A DNA stretch of 64,000 bases from Pseudoalteromonas sp. T1lg88. GTDB taxonomy: Bacteria > Pseudomonadota > Gammaproteobacteria > Enterobacterales > Alteromonadaceae. The notes under the pieces are model-generated. The model saw only the letters and a list, made by a program, of their open reading frames with translations, did not search any database and was not told the DNA's origin. The translations under genes were made by a program, and so were the position numbers. This document shows, one piece after another, positions 26,439 to 38,354 of this stretch (positions are counted from its first letter, which is position 1; each line of letters begins with the position of its first letter). Location: assembly GCF_002964765.1 (NCBI RefSeq), contig NZ_PQCF01000006.1, positions 169,757 to 233,756 on the forward strand, read 5' to 3'.

Positions 26439-26466
26439 GTCAATGGACGTCTATACATCCATTGAC
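26439..26466. promoter_or_regulatory. Palindrome between yajQ and the btuB leader
   Basis: GTCAATGGA / TCCATTGAC form a 9-bp perfect inverted repeat around a 10-base centre. The middle, GGACGTCTATACATCC, contains GACGTCT as in a MetJ (AGACGTCT) half-site. There is no T run, so it is not an obvious terminator. It could be an operator for btuB; that is a guess. Confidence 0.35.
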
Positions 26467-26497
26467 GAAATAATTACAAGCCTAGAATTGGGCTGTT

Positions 26498-26979
26498 TTA
26501 GTCGCGGAAGTTTTTGAACTGGAACGGCTGGCCTAGATCGGCTCCGCGCACGACTTGCATGGCGGCCTGAAGGTCGTCGCGCTTTTTACCCGTTACGCGA
26601 ACTTCTTCGCCTTGGATAGCGGCTTGCACCTTGATCTTGCTGTCTTTAATAGCTTTTACCAGCTTTTTGGCCACTTCTTTGGAGATACCCTGCTTCATAA
26701 CCACCTTGCGGGTCACGTATTTACCATGCAGGTCGGCTTTTTGAATCTCAAAGCTGTTCACATCAAGACCACGCTTAGATGCTTTGCTGGCGAAAATACA
26801 AACAGCTGCATGACTTGTTGCTCGGCTTCGGCAGTCAGTTCTATTTGCTCGTTATCAAGCTCTATTTTGGCGTCAACACCACGAAAATCAAAACGCGTTT
26901 CCAATTCACGCTTGGCATTCTCAACGGCATTTTTGGCTTCGCTCATATCAATTTCAGAGACGATATCAAATGAAGGCAT
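26498..26979 (-). pseudogene. yajQ: YajQ-family nucleotide-binding protein, frameshifted
   Basis: YajQ is a small, widely conserved protein of about 160 residues; relatives bind cyclic di-GMP or nucleotides. Here two frames are needed. The N-terminal half ([19 protein letters not shown] ... [10 protein letters not shown]) runs into a stop near 26758, and the C-terminal half ([12 protein letters not shown] ... [16 protein letters not shown]) continues in another frame. The minus strand reads TTTGTATTTTCGCC where TTTGATATTTTCGCC would restore the frame, so one base is missing beside 26798. Restoring it gives 160 residues. Both halves are well conserved, so the change is recent or is a sequencing error. 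Confidence 0.9.
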
Positions 26980-27109
26980 GGGGCTCTCCTAAACTTAAAT
27001 TTTTGTGATTATACCCTGAGATTTACAATTTTGTGCGTTAGTACACGGTGAATTCAGTTTTTAGTTTGTTATACTGCCTGCGTTTTCACCAGATTTTAAG
27101 GTAGTAATA

Positions 27110-27463
27110 GTGACGCGCCGTGTCTATAAGGGTTTGTTTTTAATTAGCCTTGTTGTATTTACTTTGCTGTTTACCAAAGAAGTTAAAGGCGCGGCAGTAA
27201 ACCTGTTTCCGCATATTGATAAGGTCGCCCATTTTGGTATTTTCTTTATCCTCGCCTTTATTATGGATAAAGCCTTTAAAATTCCCTTTATCATCCAAGT
27301 CATTCTGCTTTGTCTCTACGGTGCCGCTATCGAATGGATGCAAGGTGTACTGCCCCATCGCCAAGCCTCTGTCGCCGACTTTATCGCCGATGCCTGCGGT
27401 GCCGCCAGCTACTTTGTTCTGCATTATATTTGGCAAACACAATGGCAAAAAAAGAACAGTTAA
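27110..27463 (+). CDS. VanZ-like family membrane protein
   Basis: A 117-residue integral membrane protein with about three to four hydrophobic segments. The family pattern is visible: HIDKVAHFGIFFILAF, then AAIEWMQGVLPHRQASVADFIADACGA, which matches the VanZ-like D-K-x-x-H and E-x-x-Q...R...D-x-x-A-D signature. GTG start with AAGG 8 bases upstream. The 3' end overlaps the start of the next gene by 22 bases. The physiological role of this short form is not known. Confidence 0.85.
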   Translation: MTRRVYKGLFLISLVVFTLLFTKEVKGAAVNLFPHIDKVAHFGIFFILAFIMDKAFKIPFIIQVILLCLYGAAIEWMQGVLPHRQASVADFIADACGAASYFVLHYIWQTQWQKKNS

Positions 27464-28362
27464 CGCCAGTGTATATCCTAGGCCCGGGCGCTCTGGGCCT
27501 GGCCTTTGCCAAGCTTTTTAGTGAGCACCGCCCGGTCAAGCTATTGACCAAGACCCACCACCCACACCAGTATCAATATACTTATCAAGCACATAGCGAG
27601 CCCTTACAGGTGCAGTGCATCCCCTCTCCCTCAGGGGAGCAGGCGCCACAACAACAAATAGGCGAGCTGTGGCTTTTTGCCAAGGCGCATCAGGTTGTTG
27701 AGGCGCTTACCCCACTGCTGCCGGCATTAAAAAGTGATGCAAAAATAGTTATCAGCCATAACGGCATGAGTGATTTAAGAGCGCTAAATCAACTTCTGGG
27801 GCCAAATCAGTCACTGTATTTTATGCTTACGCAACAAGCGGCCTATAAACCGGCGGCGGATAAGGTGGTGCATGTAAGCCAAGGTCTAAGCACACTTGGC
27901 GCCGCCAACAAGGCCGCTGAAAAATCTTTAGCGCGCCAGTTACCCCTGTGGCAACAGCAAATACCGAATCTGGTGGGCAGTGATAATATCCACCACGCCC
28001 GCTGGCAGAAACTGTTGGTTAATTTAGCCATTAATCCGGTGGCCACCTGGCAGCAGCAACGCAATGGCGCCCTGCGAGCACCCGAGTACGCCAGCGATAT
28101 TATGGCGCTGGTGCATGAAGCCATCACTGTAGCCAAGGCTCAGGGCTTGGATTTTTCGTTAGTTCAGGCGCTTAATTTGGCCTATAAGGTGATGGCGCAG
28201 ACAGCTGAGAACCGCTGTTCCATGCTGCAAGACAAGCTGTTGGGAAGGGAAACGGAAATAGACGCCATGTGCGGCTATGTATATAAAACGGCGCAGCAAT
28301 TAGGCTTGGCTGCGCCGGTTAATCAGCTTTATTATCAGCGTATTAAGGGCGATACACCTTAA
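27442..28362 (+). CDS. panE: Ketopantoate reductase-like (PanE/ApbA family) protein
   Basis: Family members reduce ketopantoate to pantoate with NADPH. A GPGALGLAFAKLF Rossmann motif (GxGxxG-type) begins at about residue 14. The mid-protein SHNGMSD segment and the C-terminal helical domain (KLLVNLAINPVATW, with the family Lys and Asn; ENRCSMLQDKLLGRETEIDAMCGYV, matching the conserved S-M-x-x-D stretch) are all in place. The start is at the ATG inside the VanZ-like gene; a much longer upstream frame gives residues unrelated to the family. It complements panB/panC elsewhere in the window. Its last 20 bases overlap the convergent thiI gene. Confidence 0.88.
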   Translation: MAKKEQLTPVYILGPGALGLAFAKLFSEHRPVKLLTKTHHPHQYQYTYQAHSEPLQVQCIPSPSGEQAPQQQIGELWLFAKAHQVVEALTPLLPALKSDAKIVISHNGMSDLRALNQLLGPNQSLYFMLTQQAAYKPAADKVVHVSQGLSTLGAANKAAEKSLARQLPLWQQQIPNLVGSDNIHHARWQKLLVNLAINPVATWQQQRNGALRAPEYASDIMALVHEAITVAKAQGLDFSLVQALNLAYKVMAQTAENRCSMLQDKLLGRETEIDAMCGYVYKTAQQLGLAAPVNQLYYQRIKGDTP

Positions 28363-29800
28363 CGGTTTTAAAGCCATTTTCATGCAGGATCAGCGCCTGC
28401 AACTGGCTCATCACGCCCTTGGCACAGTAAAGGTAATATTCCTTATCCTGTGGCAAGTCGCCGAACTTAGTGGCTAGACGGAAAAACGGCAGGTGTACTA
28501 CCTCAATGCCATCAAGCTCAAGTGGGTTGGCATCTTCTTCCTCAGGTGAACGAATATCGACCACCACGGCATCTGCAGGTAACTGAGATACGGACTCAGC
28601 TTCTTTCACCTCTTCCTTGGCCTGGGTTTCAATATCGCGCACGTCCATAATGGTGGCATTGGCGACAACCGTATCAAGTATCTCAAAGTCGAAGTTTTGC
28701 TCTTGTTTTTCAATCACATCAAGCTTGGCTTTAACCGTAGGCTTGCGTGAAATAACACCACAGTATTCGGGCATGGCTTCGGCCATTTCCGCCGTGCCTA
28801 TGGCACGGGCGATATCGATGATCTCCTGCTTATCGTGCTGAATAAGCGGACGCAGGATCAGGGTATCGGTTACACGGTCAATCACGCTCAGGTTAGCCAG
28901 GGTTTGGCTTGAAACCTGACCTATGCTTTCCCCGGTTACCAGAGCTTGAACACCCAGCTTTTCGGCCACCTGACTGCCAGCGCGCATCATCATGCGTTTA
29001 AGCACCACACCCATTTGCGAGTCTTCGATATTTTCCAAGATTTCAGCCACCACGGGCTCAAAGTCCACGGTAATAAACTTCACCTTATGGGTAGAGCTAA
29101 AACGTGACCAGATATAATGGCTGGCTTGCTTTACACCGATTTCGTGAGCCGCACCACCTAGGTTAAAGAACAGGAAGTGAGTACGGGCACCTTTGCGGAT
29201 CATTTGGTAGCTGGCCACTCCCGAGTCGAAGCCGCCGGACATCAACGACAACACGTCTTCTTGCGTTGGCAACGGGAAGCCACCCATGCCCTTGTGGGCG
29301 TGAGTTACTATGTAGGCGCGCTGGTCCTTGATTTCAATCTTAACCGTTACTTCCGGGCGACTCAGTTTTACCCGTGCCCCTTCAACGTGCTGGTTTAAGC
29401 CGCCGCCTACATATCGCTCCACATCGGTAGAGGTAAAGTCATGCTGACCCTGGCGCTTACAGCGCACGCAAAAGGTTTTACCGGCGATTTGGTCGGCAAG
29501 TAACAACTGGGCTTGCTGATAGATATCATCCAGGGTGGTAAATTCCACCTCGGTGACCTCGTTGAATAGCACGATACCGGGAATACGACCCAAGGCGTCC
29601 GCCATCTCGGCACGCACCGCATCATCAGCGCTCAGCGATTCTACCGTGAGGTTATCCCAGTTGTTGCGTACCTTTACCTGCTCATCAATGCGACGCATCA
29701 TGATCTTAATGTTGTTTTCCAAAACCTTGGTAAAACGCTTGCGAACAGACTTACTCTTGATCGCAATCTCTGGGTGCAACTTAACAATAAACTTGATCAT
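28343..29800 (-). CDS. thiI: tRNA 4-thiouridine synthase / sulfurtransferase ThiI
   Basis: Moves sulfur to uridine 8 of tRNA and takes part in thiazole synthesis. Domains in order: N-terminal ferredoxin-like region and THUMP (residues about 60-165), an adenylating PP-loop domain with SGGFDSGVAS (about 190), and a C-terminal rhodanese domain (about 405-485) whose active Cys 459 lies in YLYCAKGVMS. The length of 485 and the rhodanese extension match the enterobacterial type, which does both reactions. It overlaps the convergent panE-like gene by 20 bases. Confidence 0.96.
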   Translation of the reverse strand: MIKFIVKLHPEIAIKSKSVRKRFTKVLENNIKIMMRRIDEQVKVRNNWDNLTVESLSADDAVRAEMADALGRIPGIVLFNEVTEVEFTTLDDIYQQAQLLLADQIAGKTFCVRCKRQGQHDFTSTDVERYVGGGLNQHVEGARVKLSRPEVTVKIEIKDQRAYIVTHAHKGMGGFPLPTQEDVLSLMSGGFDSGVASYQMIRKGARTHFLFFNLGGAAHEIGVKQASHYIWSRFSSTHKVKFITVDFEPVVAEILENIEDSQMGVVLKRMMMRAGSQVAEKLGVQALVTGESIGQVSSQTLANLSVIDRVTDTLILRPLIQHDKQEIIDIARAIGTAEMAEAMPEYCGVISRKPTVKAKLDVIEKQEQNFDFEILDTVVANATIMDVRDIETQAKEEVKEAESVSQLPADAVVVDIRSPEEEDANPLELDGIEVVHLPFFRLATKFGDLPQDKEYYLYCAKGVMSQLQALILHENGFKTVKVYRP

Positions 29801-29949
29801 GACTTACTCATAGCGGCTCAATATCGGCCAACGGCTAACGGGGAAAATGCCCATTTCCGCGACCCTGGATTCAAAGCGCGCGATTATAGCAAAACCACGC
29901 GCTTACGGAAATAATAGCGAAGATGTTACGCAAATGCGGCTTTGCGCCG

Positions 29950-30591
29950 CTAGAGGTTATCCTGACGCTGCTGATAGGTTTGCTTTAATGCCGCTAATTG
30001 TTCACGGCCGGCATCGGTCGCAAAGGCAGAAAACAGGGTAATAACCTTGAGCAGGCCCTGATAAATATCGCCGCGATTAAGCTCGCCACTTTGGCGTCTG
30101 GCCTTGATATAGGGCGTCCAAAAGCTCACCGTCAGTTTCAACATATGGGTCAGCTCAGCCGCATCTTCATCTTCAATGGCAATAATACCCTTGCTGTTAA
30201 GCACCAGAACTATGTCCTTTACCTGCTCAAACAAGCGTTGTTGAAATTGAATATAGTCGGCCTTTAATTCCGCATCGCGGGCGAGAATGTCGGTCATATT
30301 GTCGTAGAAGAAATGGAAGTTCCACATCAGCTCGAACAGGGCATCAAAATAATGGGTTAACTGACTCAGGACTTCGACATCGTCTTGCAGCGGCTTGAAC
30401 TGAGTGTCCAGGTGCTGACGATAAAGCACAAAAATATGCCTTAAAATATCTTCTTTATTTTTAAAGTGATAGTAAAGATTACCCGGGCTTATGCCCAAAT
30501 GGGCGGCGATATGATTGGTGGTGATGGCGCGTTCACCGTGGCGATTAAACAATTCAATGCTCGCCTGAATAATGCGTTCCTTAGTACTCAT
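29950..30591 (-). CDS. TetR-family transcriptional regulator
   Basis: A 213-residue repressor-like protein. The N-terminal helix-turn-helix is clear (STKERIIQASIELFNRHGERAITTNHIAAHLGISPGNLYYHFKNKEDI). The start is placed at MSTKERII because the 35 codons upstream read as unrelated basic sequence and overlap the coaD upstream region. The C-terminal domain is all-helical with several aromatic residues, as in ligand-binding TetR domains. Similar regulators lie next to coaD in other gammaproteobacteria. The target is unknown. Confidence 0.9.
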   Translation of the reverse strand: MSTKERIIQASIELFNRHGERAITTNHIAAHLGISPGNLYYHFKNKEDILRHIFVLYRQHLDTQFKPLQDDVEVLSQLTHYFDALFELMWNFHFFYDNMTDILARDAELKADYIQFQQRLFEQVKDIVLVLNSKGIIAIEDEDAAELTHMLKLTVSFWTPYIKARRQSGELNRGDIYQGLLKVITLFSAFATDAGREQLAALKQTYQQRQDNL

Positions 30592-30648
30592 GTTTACTTC
30601 TACCCAGCTTTTTATCCTTAGCAGTATAAACAATCTTGGCTTGGCTGA

Positions 30649-32618
<1,970 letters not shown>

Positions 32619-33089
32619 CAAACGGCCAGCGCGGCACAGGCCGAGAAAGTCCCGGTTAACCACCAGCACTATTATCATCAAGGCATCATTCAAATTGATG
32701 CCTAACGAATACAGAGTCCACAGCCACCAGGGTTCGTAGTTACCCGCTACGCCCAGATCTAAATACATTGCTATATGCAAAATTGCATTGAGCACCAAGC
32801 CCACAGCACAATAATATAAGGCAGGAATTTTCTCCCGCTTTCTTTGCACCATAAACAAAGCGACCAAGGTCAACAAATCGGCACTAGCCCAGAAGGGATA
32901 TACGTAACTCACATCAATAACAGAAGTGATTAAATAAGAAAGGTTAATGGTCAGGCAGAGCCATAAGGGCGAGCGCGCGCGATAACTAACCTCGGAGTAA
33001 CTGACAAGGTTAAACAGCAGCGCCATCATAAACCCCCAGTTTACGAAGGTACTTAGTAGCTGAGCTAATTCTCCACTGGCAAAAAACAT

Positions 33090-33528
33090 CTAATCCAGGC
33101 CTTTATTTTAATTATTATCTCGCCCTACATAGGCTTTTAGCCCCAGCCCAAACGATAAGATCTGATATCACACAACTTAAGAAGTCTAAGACTCTAGTCG
33201 CTGCATTCGAGTTGGATGCACAAATCAAAGGGTTGAGAAATATAACACCTTATTAACAGAACAACTAGAAACACCGCATCGATTATTGCGAATACCTCAA
33301 GCATAAGTGGTAGCAAGGCTATTAAATATCAATTTATAAGTTGTTGGGGGCAGGAGCAGTGTCAACCGTATTGATTATGGATTATCCCTATAAATCATGG
33401 CATTACATTTTTTGTTATGTCTTCATTGCGAGAATATCTTTTAACGTAAGAGTCATTGTGATTGATTCTCGCTGATAATGAATTAGAGCAATGGTGCACT
33501 CTATTGCATCTCAAAGGTCCGAGGGTAT
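33090..33528. other. AT-rich intergenic region between the two paralogs
   Basis: 439 bases, AT-rich, no convincing open frame. An 8-bp inverted repeat GCGAGAAT (33428-33435) / ATTCTCGC (33465-33472) is the only structure noted. It probably holds the promoter for the gene at 32583-33089. Confidence 0.5.
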
Positions 33529-34059
33529 TTATTTAGAAGTGACGATTTTTTGGCTTGAAACTTGTCTTTTCACATAGTCTTTAAGCGTAATAAAACCAAG
33601 AATATCTCGATCAACGATTAGCGCAACTATCATTAACAAGTCTGATAAGTTTATGCCTATAGAGTAAAATCCCCACAACCACCATTTTTCTCGATTGTCT
33701 AACACCACAATATCCAAATGCATCAGTAGGAGTAGGATTGAGTTAAATATCAAGCCCGCTACGGCATAGATAACTCCAGGAGAAGGCTTGGCTTTTTTAA
33801 AGAAAAACACAGGCAAGATAACAAGCAAAGTGACTAGATCGTAAATAAGCCAGGTTTTGTACACTTCTGAACCGCTAAAAACGCTATTAAAGTGATCACT
33901 CGTAAAATAAGACGAAAACATGACGATGCTAACAAAAAGAAGTTTAAAATCTTCCTTAGCCTTAAAAGCTATTAGCATTAAATTGAAAAACATAGCCATC
34001 AGAAAGCCCCAAACCACGAAGCCTCCCATAAAAATAACTAAGCTTTTTTCAAAGAACAT
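33529..34059 (-). CDS. Multi-pass membrane protein, family A copy 2 (unknown function)
   Basis: A 176-residue protein with five hydrophobic segments, paralogous to the gene at 32583-33089. The most similar stretch is the C-terminal half: WWLWGFYSIGINLSDLLMI with VDRDILGF, against the copy 1 equivalent. The codons are noticeably more AT-rich than copy 1, so the pair has diverged or one was acquired separately. A short basic tail follows the last segment. Function unknown. Confidence 0.72.
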   Translation of the reverse strand: MFFEKSLVIFMGGFVVWGFLMAMFFNLMLIAFKAKEDFKLLFVSIVMFSSYFTSDHFNSVFSGSEVYKTWLIYDLVTLLVILPVFFFKKAKPSPGVIYAVAGLIFNSILLLLMHLDIVVLDNREKWWLWGFYSIGINLSDLLMIVALIVDRDILGFITLKDYVKRQVSSQKIVTSK

Positions 34060-34303
34060 CCGTCATCTCACTCTTAGTTCTCTTTCTTCGGTGGACCGAG
34101 AACCACATCAGCACCACAGCGCTGGATATTAGCTTCGCTTAGGGTTAGCGCACTAGTTGAGCAAGTCACTGTATCAGATTGCAGTGCCTAAACGCTAGTG
34201 GTTTGCGTTGTATGCTTTTGAATTTGCTGGTGTAATTTTTTAAAATCGGATTTGAACTTGTGTGCTGTTATTAACTGATTTAGCGATTGCTATGGTCAGA
34301 GAG

Positions 34304-34332
34304 GAACGCGCGCCAAAACTGGCAGCGCGTTC
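34304..34332 (-). terminator. Hairpin downstream of argH(A)
   Basis: GAACGCGCGCCA / TGGCAGCGCGTTC pair as a long GC-rich stem with a 4-base loop, 6 bases after the argH(A) stop. There is no T run on the minus strand, so termination may be Rho-dependent or the hairpin may protect the RNA end. Confidence 0.55.
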
Positions 34333-34338
34333 TAAATT

Positions 34339-36204
34339 TTAAGCAATTAGCTTACAAGGTATCTCGCCTATGGGAACATGCTGGAGGTAGAAGTCCATGG
34401 CCACCTCATCGCAATTCGCCTTGCGCAGACAAAGTTCACAGTCTTTCATTACCTTCTCAGGTAAGCTGTCCTTACTGCTTTGCTCGAATCCAAGTTTAGC
34501 GAAGAAGTTGGGGACACGAGTTAAGACTATCACCCTTTTCAGCGCCAATTTTTTGGCTTTTACAAGCAAGTGATCCACCAGCATACGCCCCTGTCCTTTG
34601 ACGCCACAATCCGGATTAACTCCCAGCGAGCGAATCTCCGCCAAGCCGGTATCATAGATATAAAGCGAAGCACAGCCGGTGACCTTACCATTGACCTCGG
34701 TAACGGCAAATTCATTGATCGAGTGCACCATATCGCTTTTGGCACGCGGCAAATTTTCACCGACCTTGGCCCAATACTGGATCAGCTCGCTAATGGCTTC
34801 GACATCATGCAAGTTGGCGTCACGCACGGTAATAGTGTGCTGTTGCTGTGCATGCTTAATGGCATGGGCAACCTGCTGCGGCGAGGTACCGCCCAAGGCC
34901 TTACGTGCCTGCAAGCAAGCATCCAATTCAAGTACCGGATACACATCTTCTTCGATAACACTGCTCACCGCCTGGAATTGCTCAAGGGTCAGCTGTTCCA
35001 GGTTTTTACCCTCGCCTATGGCGACCTGTACCAATTGACCGACGATATGATGTCCTTCACGGAAAGGGATCCCCTTAGCAACCAGGTAGTCCGCCAGCTC
35101 GGTGGCATTGGCATGGCCGCCTTGGGCCGCTGCTCGGGTTCTCTCACCATTGACCTTAATGCCGTTGATGCAGGACTGCGCCATATGCAAACAGGCCAAC
35201 CAGGTTGGCAGCGCATCAAACAAGCCTTCCTTGTCCTCTTGCATGTCCTTGTTATAGGCCAGGGGCAAAGATTTAAGTGTCATCATCATGGCACTCATGG
35301 CGCCAAAAACCCGTCCGGTTTTACCACGGATCAGCTCCAGGGCGTCGGGGTTTTTCTTTTGCGGCATCAAGGACGAGCCGGACGTGACGTTATCCGCCAG
35401 CTCCACAAAACCCGCCTCACCTGAGTTATAGAAGATCAAATCTTCAGCAAAACGCGACAGATGCAGCATGGAAATCGACGCCGTGCTTAACAGTTCAACC
35501 ACAAAGTCCCTGTCCGACACTGCATCCAAACTATTGCGCGTTGCCTGAGCAAAGCCAAGATCCTGAGCCAACAACTCACGGTCGATGGCATAAGCAGTAC
35601 CGGCTAAAGCACCGCTGCCCAGTGGACATTGATCCATACGCTTAACCGCATCTTGTAGACGGCTGGCATCACGCTCAAGCATTTCCACATAGGCCATACA
35701 CCAGTGGCTAAAGAGCACCGGCTGGGCCCGTTGCAAATGGGTATAACCAGGCAGAACCGTACCAAACTCACGCTCGGCTAAGGCCAGCAGCGACTGCTTG
35801 GTGGCAATAAGGGCATCGGCAATGGTGCTCGCGGTTTGCTTACACCAGAGGCGGAAGTCGGTGGCCACCTGATCATTCCGGCTACGTCCGGTGTGCAACT
35901 TCTTACCCAGGTCGCCTACCTTATTGATCAGCGCCGCCTCAACATGCGAGTGAATATCTTCTTCGCCGCTGAGGGCAACACTATCTGGGTTTGCCTGAAC
36001 CTCTTCAAGCAGTTCATACAATGCCGCCACCAAACGCTGGTGCTCGTCATCGGTTAACACGTTAACGCGGTTTAACGCCCCCGCCCATGCCACAGAGCCG
36101 ATAATGTCTTGCTCCGCCATCACATAATCAAACGGCAAAGAATCGTTAAACTGTTTAAATGCTTCATCCGGACCCGATGAAAACCGTCCGCCCCAAAGTG
36201 CCAT
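34339..36204 (-). CDS. argH: Fused argininosuccinate lyase / N-acetylglutamate synthase (ArgH-A type)
   Basis: A 621-residue bifunctional protein. Residues 1-456 are argininosuccinate lyase, which splits argininosuccinate into arginine and fumarate; the superfamily signature [12 protein letters not shown] is intact. Residues 457-621 form a GNAT acetyltransferase domain ([16 protein letters not shown] ... [24 protein letters not shown]) corresponding to the short ArgA domain fused to ArgH in Moritella and other marine gammaproteobacteria. One protein therefore covers the first and last steps of arginine synthesis. It is the last gene of the argCBFGH run; no separate argA or argJ is in the window. 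Confidence 0.95.
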   Translation of the reverse strand: MALWGGRFSSGPDEAFKQFNDSLPFDYVMAEQDIIGSVAWAGALNRVNVLTDDEHQRLVAALYELLEEVQANPDSVALSGEEDIHSHVEAALINKVGDLGKKLHTGRSRNDQVATDFRLWCKQTASTIADALIATKQSLLALAEREFGTVLPGYTHLQRAQPVLFSHWCMAYVEMLERDASRLQDAVKRMDQCPLGSGALAGTAYAIDRELLAQDLGFAQATRNSLDAVSDRDFVVELLSTASISMLHLSRFAEDLIFYNSGEAGFVELADNVTSGSSLMPQKKNPDALELIRGKTGRVFGAMSAMMMTLKSLPLAYNKDMQEDKEGLFDALPTWLACLHMAQSCINGIKVNGERTRAAAQGGHANATELADYLVAKGIPFREGHHIVGQLVQVAIGEGKNLEQLTLEQFQAVSSVIEEDVYPVLELDACLQARKALGGTSPQQVAHAIKHAQQQHTITVRDANLHDVEAISELIQYWAKVGENLPRAKSDMVHSINEFAVTEVNGKVTGCASLYIYDTGLAEIRSLGVNPDCGVKGQGRMLVDHLLVKAKKLALKRVIVLTRVPNFFAKLGFEQSSKDSLPEKVMKDCELCLRKANCDEVAMDFYLQHVPIGEIPCKLIA

Positions 36205-36218
36205 TGCCTTCTCCTACC

Positions 36219-37418
36219 TTACTTCTTCAACGCCGCTATTCTGCTTGATAGCGAGAACAAGCGAATAAAGCCTTCGGCGTGTGATTGGTCATATACATCA
36301 TCGGCGCCAAAGGTAGCGAAATCTTCGCTGTATAGGCTGTTTGGTGATTTCTTCTGCACCGCCACAACCTGACCTTTATACATTTTCAACACCACTTCAC
36401 CACTGGCAAACTCGGCAAATGCCTCGGCCGCTGCCAGAATGCTGTCTTTTAATGGCGTAAACCAACGGCCGTCATAGACCAGGTGTGCAAACTCACCGCC
36501 CAGGGTTTCTTTCCACTTACGACTGGCCTTATCCAGAACCAACTCGTCAATGGCCTGCAGCGCCGCCATCATTACTGTGCCTCCCGGAGTTTCGTAACAA
36601 CCGCGCGACTTCATACCCACCAGACGGTTTTCGACGATATCTACACGGCCAACACCGTGAGGCGCCGCCAGTTCATTCAGCTTCACCAGACACTGATACG
36701 GGCTGAGTTGCTCGCCATTTACGGCAACGATCTCGCCTTTTTCGACGCTGATGCTGACCATTTCAGGCTGATCTGGTGCTTGCTCTGGTGAATTAGTCCA
36801 GGTCCATACCTGCTCGCTTGGCTGACACCAAGGGTCTTCCAACTCGCCGCCTTCATGAGAAATATGCCAGGCATTGGCGTCACGGCTGTAAATCTTGGTC
36901 GCCGATGCGGCACAAGGAATGTTGCGCTCGGCCAGGTAATCAAGCAGGGATTCGCGGCTGGAAAGATCCCACTCACGCCAAGGGGCGATCACTTTAAGAT
37001 CCGGCGCCAGGGCGGCAAAACAAGACTCGAAACGCACCTGATCATTACCCTTACCGGTACAACCGTGCGACAAGGCATCGGCGCCAACCTTACGGGCTAC
37101 TTCAACCTGGGCCTTGGCAATAATAGGACGAGCCATAGAGGTGCCAAGCAGATAGGTGCCTTCATAAATAGAGCCGGTTTTCAATGTTGGGTAGATATAA
37201 TCGGCAACCATTTCTTCTTTAAGGTCAACGATATGGCACTCAGATGCGCCCGAGGCAATGGCCTTTTCTTCCACCCCTGCAAGCTCTTCTGCGCCCTGGC
37301 CCACATCGGCCACAAAGGCAACCACTTCACAGCCGTAGTTTTCTTTTAACCAAGGCACAATTGCCGAGGTGTCCAAACCACCCGAGTAGGCCAATACAAC
37401 TTTTTTAATAGTGCTCAT
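36219..37418 (-). CDS. argG: Argininosuccinate synthase
   Basis: Joins citrulline and aspartate with ATP. The N-terminal [12 protein letters not shown]-loop and the [21 protein letters not shown] and [11 protein letters not shown] segments are characteristic. The 399-residue length identifies the shorter argG class found in many non-enteric bacteria. It is 14 bases ahead of argH(A) and 9 bases after argF in the same operon. Confidence 0.97.
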   Translation of the reverse strand: MSTIKKVVLAYSGGLDTSAIVPWLKENYGCEVVAFVADVGQGAEELAGVEEKAIASGASECHIVDLKEEMVADYIYPTLKTGSIYEGTYLLGTSMARPIIAKAQVEVARKVGADALSHGCTGKGNDQVRFESCFAALAPDLKVIAPWREWDLSSRESLLDYLAERNIPCAASATKIYSRDANAWHISHEGGELEDPWCQPSEQVWTWTNSPEQAPDQPEMVSISVEKGEIVAVNGEQLSPYQCLVKLNELAAPHGVGRVDIVENRLVGMKSRGCYETPGGTVMMAALQAIDELVLDKASRKWKETLGGEFAHLVYDGRWFTPLKDSILAAAEAFAEFASGEVVLKMYKGQVVAVQKKSPNSLYSEDFATFGADDVYDQSHAEGFIRLFSLSSRIAALKK

Positions 37419-37427
37419 CTCAAGTCC

Positions 37428-38345
37428 TTAAAAATTTGGGTTTAATAATGTAACTAACAGGGCGTTTTGTGCATGCATGCGGTTTTCCGCCTGTTGAATA
37501 ATCTTAGAATAGTCGCTGTCCATCACTTCGGAAGTAATTTCAAACTCACGATGCGCGGGCTGACAATGCAAAACCGTTTGTGCTCCGGTCATATCTAGCA
37601 GCTGTTTGTTAAGCTGATATGGCATATATTTTTCTTTTACCTGTTCAAGTGGGGTGTTATCGCCCATGGAGACCCAGGTATCGGCATACAGGGCATTAGC
37701 GCCCACCGCCGCTTCCACTCTGTCACTGACCAGGATAGAGGCGCCCTTGCTGGCGGCGATCTGCTCCGCCTGCTTCACAATCTGCGCATCCGGGCTGCTG
37801 CCTTTAGGGCATACGGCGACAAAGTCGGTGCCCAGGGTGGCCGCCAGTAACATCAGTGAGTGGGTGACATTGTTGCCTTCACCTAGGTAAGCCAGCTTAA
37901 GTTGACTGACATCGCCATACACTTCCTGCAGCGTCAAAAAGTCGGCTAGTGCCTGACAAGGGTGGTAAAGGTCACACAAAGAGTTCACCACTGGCTTGGA
38001 AGAAAACTCGCTCAGCTCTTCAAGCGTTTTATGCTGGTTAACCCGAGCCACAATGGCATCGGCCCAGGTGCTGATATTCAAGGCAAAGTCTTTCACCGAC
38101 TCCCGCGAACCCATGGCACCGTTTTGCTGGTCAAGATACACCGCATGGCCGCCGAGTTTGTTAATGCCAATATCAAAGCTCAGCCTTGTACGCAGGCTCT
38201 GCTTTTCAAATAAAGTGACGATAGACTTGCCAGCCAGTGCCTGAGCATAGTCCTGGGGGTGCGCCTTCATTTTTTGCGCCAGGGATAAAAGCGTTAAAAT
38301 CTTTTTTTCGTCCAGCTCAAGGCCGGTAATAAAATCTTGTTTCAT
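37428..38345 (-). CDS. argF: Ornithine carbamoyltransferase
   Basis: Transfers a carbamoyl group to ornithine, forming citrulline. The carbamoyl phosphate loop is SLRTRLSF rather than the textbook STRTR, as in Shewanella ArgF. The LYHPCQALADFLTL segment and VTHSLMLL are in place. The ornithine-side motif reads HCQPAHRE where most members have HCLPA; this is the one residue worth checking. Length (305) is standard. Central gene of the argCBFGH operon. Confidence 0.95.
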   Translation of the reverse strand: MKQDFITGLELDEKKILTLLSLAQKMKAHPQDYAQALAGKSIVTLFEKQSLRTRLSFDIGINKLGGHAVYLDQQNGAMGSRESVKDFALNISTWADAIVARVNQHKTLEELSEFSSKPVVNSLCDLYHPCQALADFLTLQEVYGDVSQLKLAYLGEGNNVTHSLMLLAATLGTDFVAVCPKGSSPDAQIVKQAEQIAASKGASILVSDRVEAAVGANALYADTWVSMGDNTPLEQVKEKYMPYQLNKQLLDMTGAQTVLHCQPAHREFEITSEVMDSDYSKIIQQAENRMHAQNALLVTLLNPNF

Positions 38346-38354
38346 TGGTGTTAT

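Noticed and set aside
26498..26979. yajQ as two separate overlapping genes
   Set aside because: The two frames together match one family protein end to end and a single base joins them.
34570..35424. A 284-codon open frame on the plus strand across the argH(A) gene
   Set aside because: It lies entirely antisense to a well-conserved gene and its product has no recognisable domain; long antisense frames are common in genes with this codon use.
36855..37349. A 164-codon plus-strand frame opposite argG
   Set aside because: Antisense shadow of a conserved gene without any family similarity.
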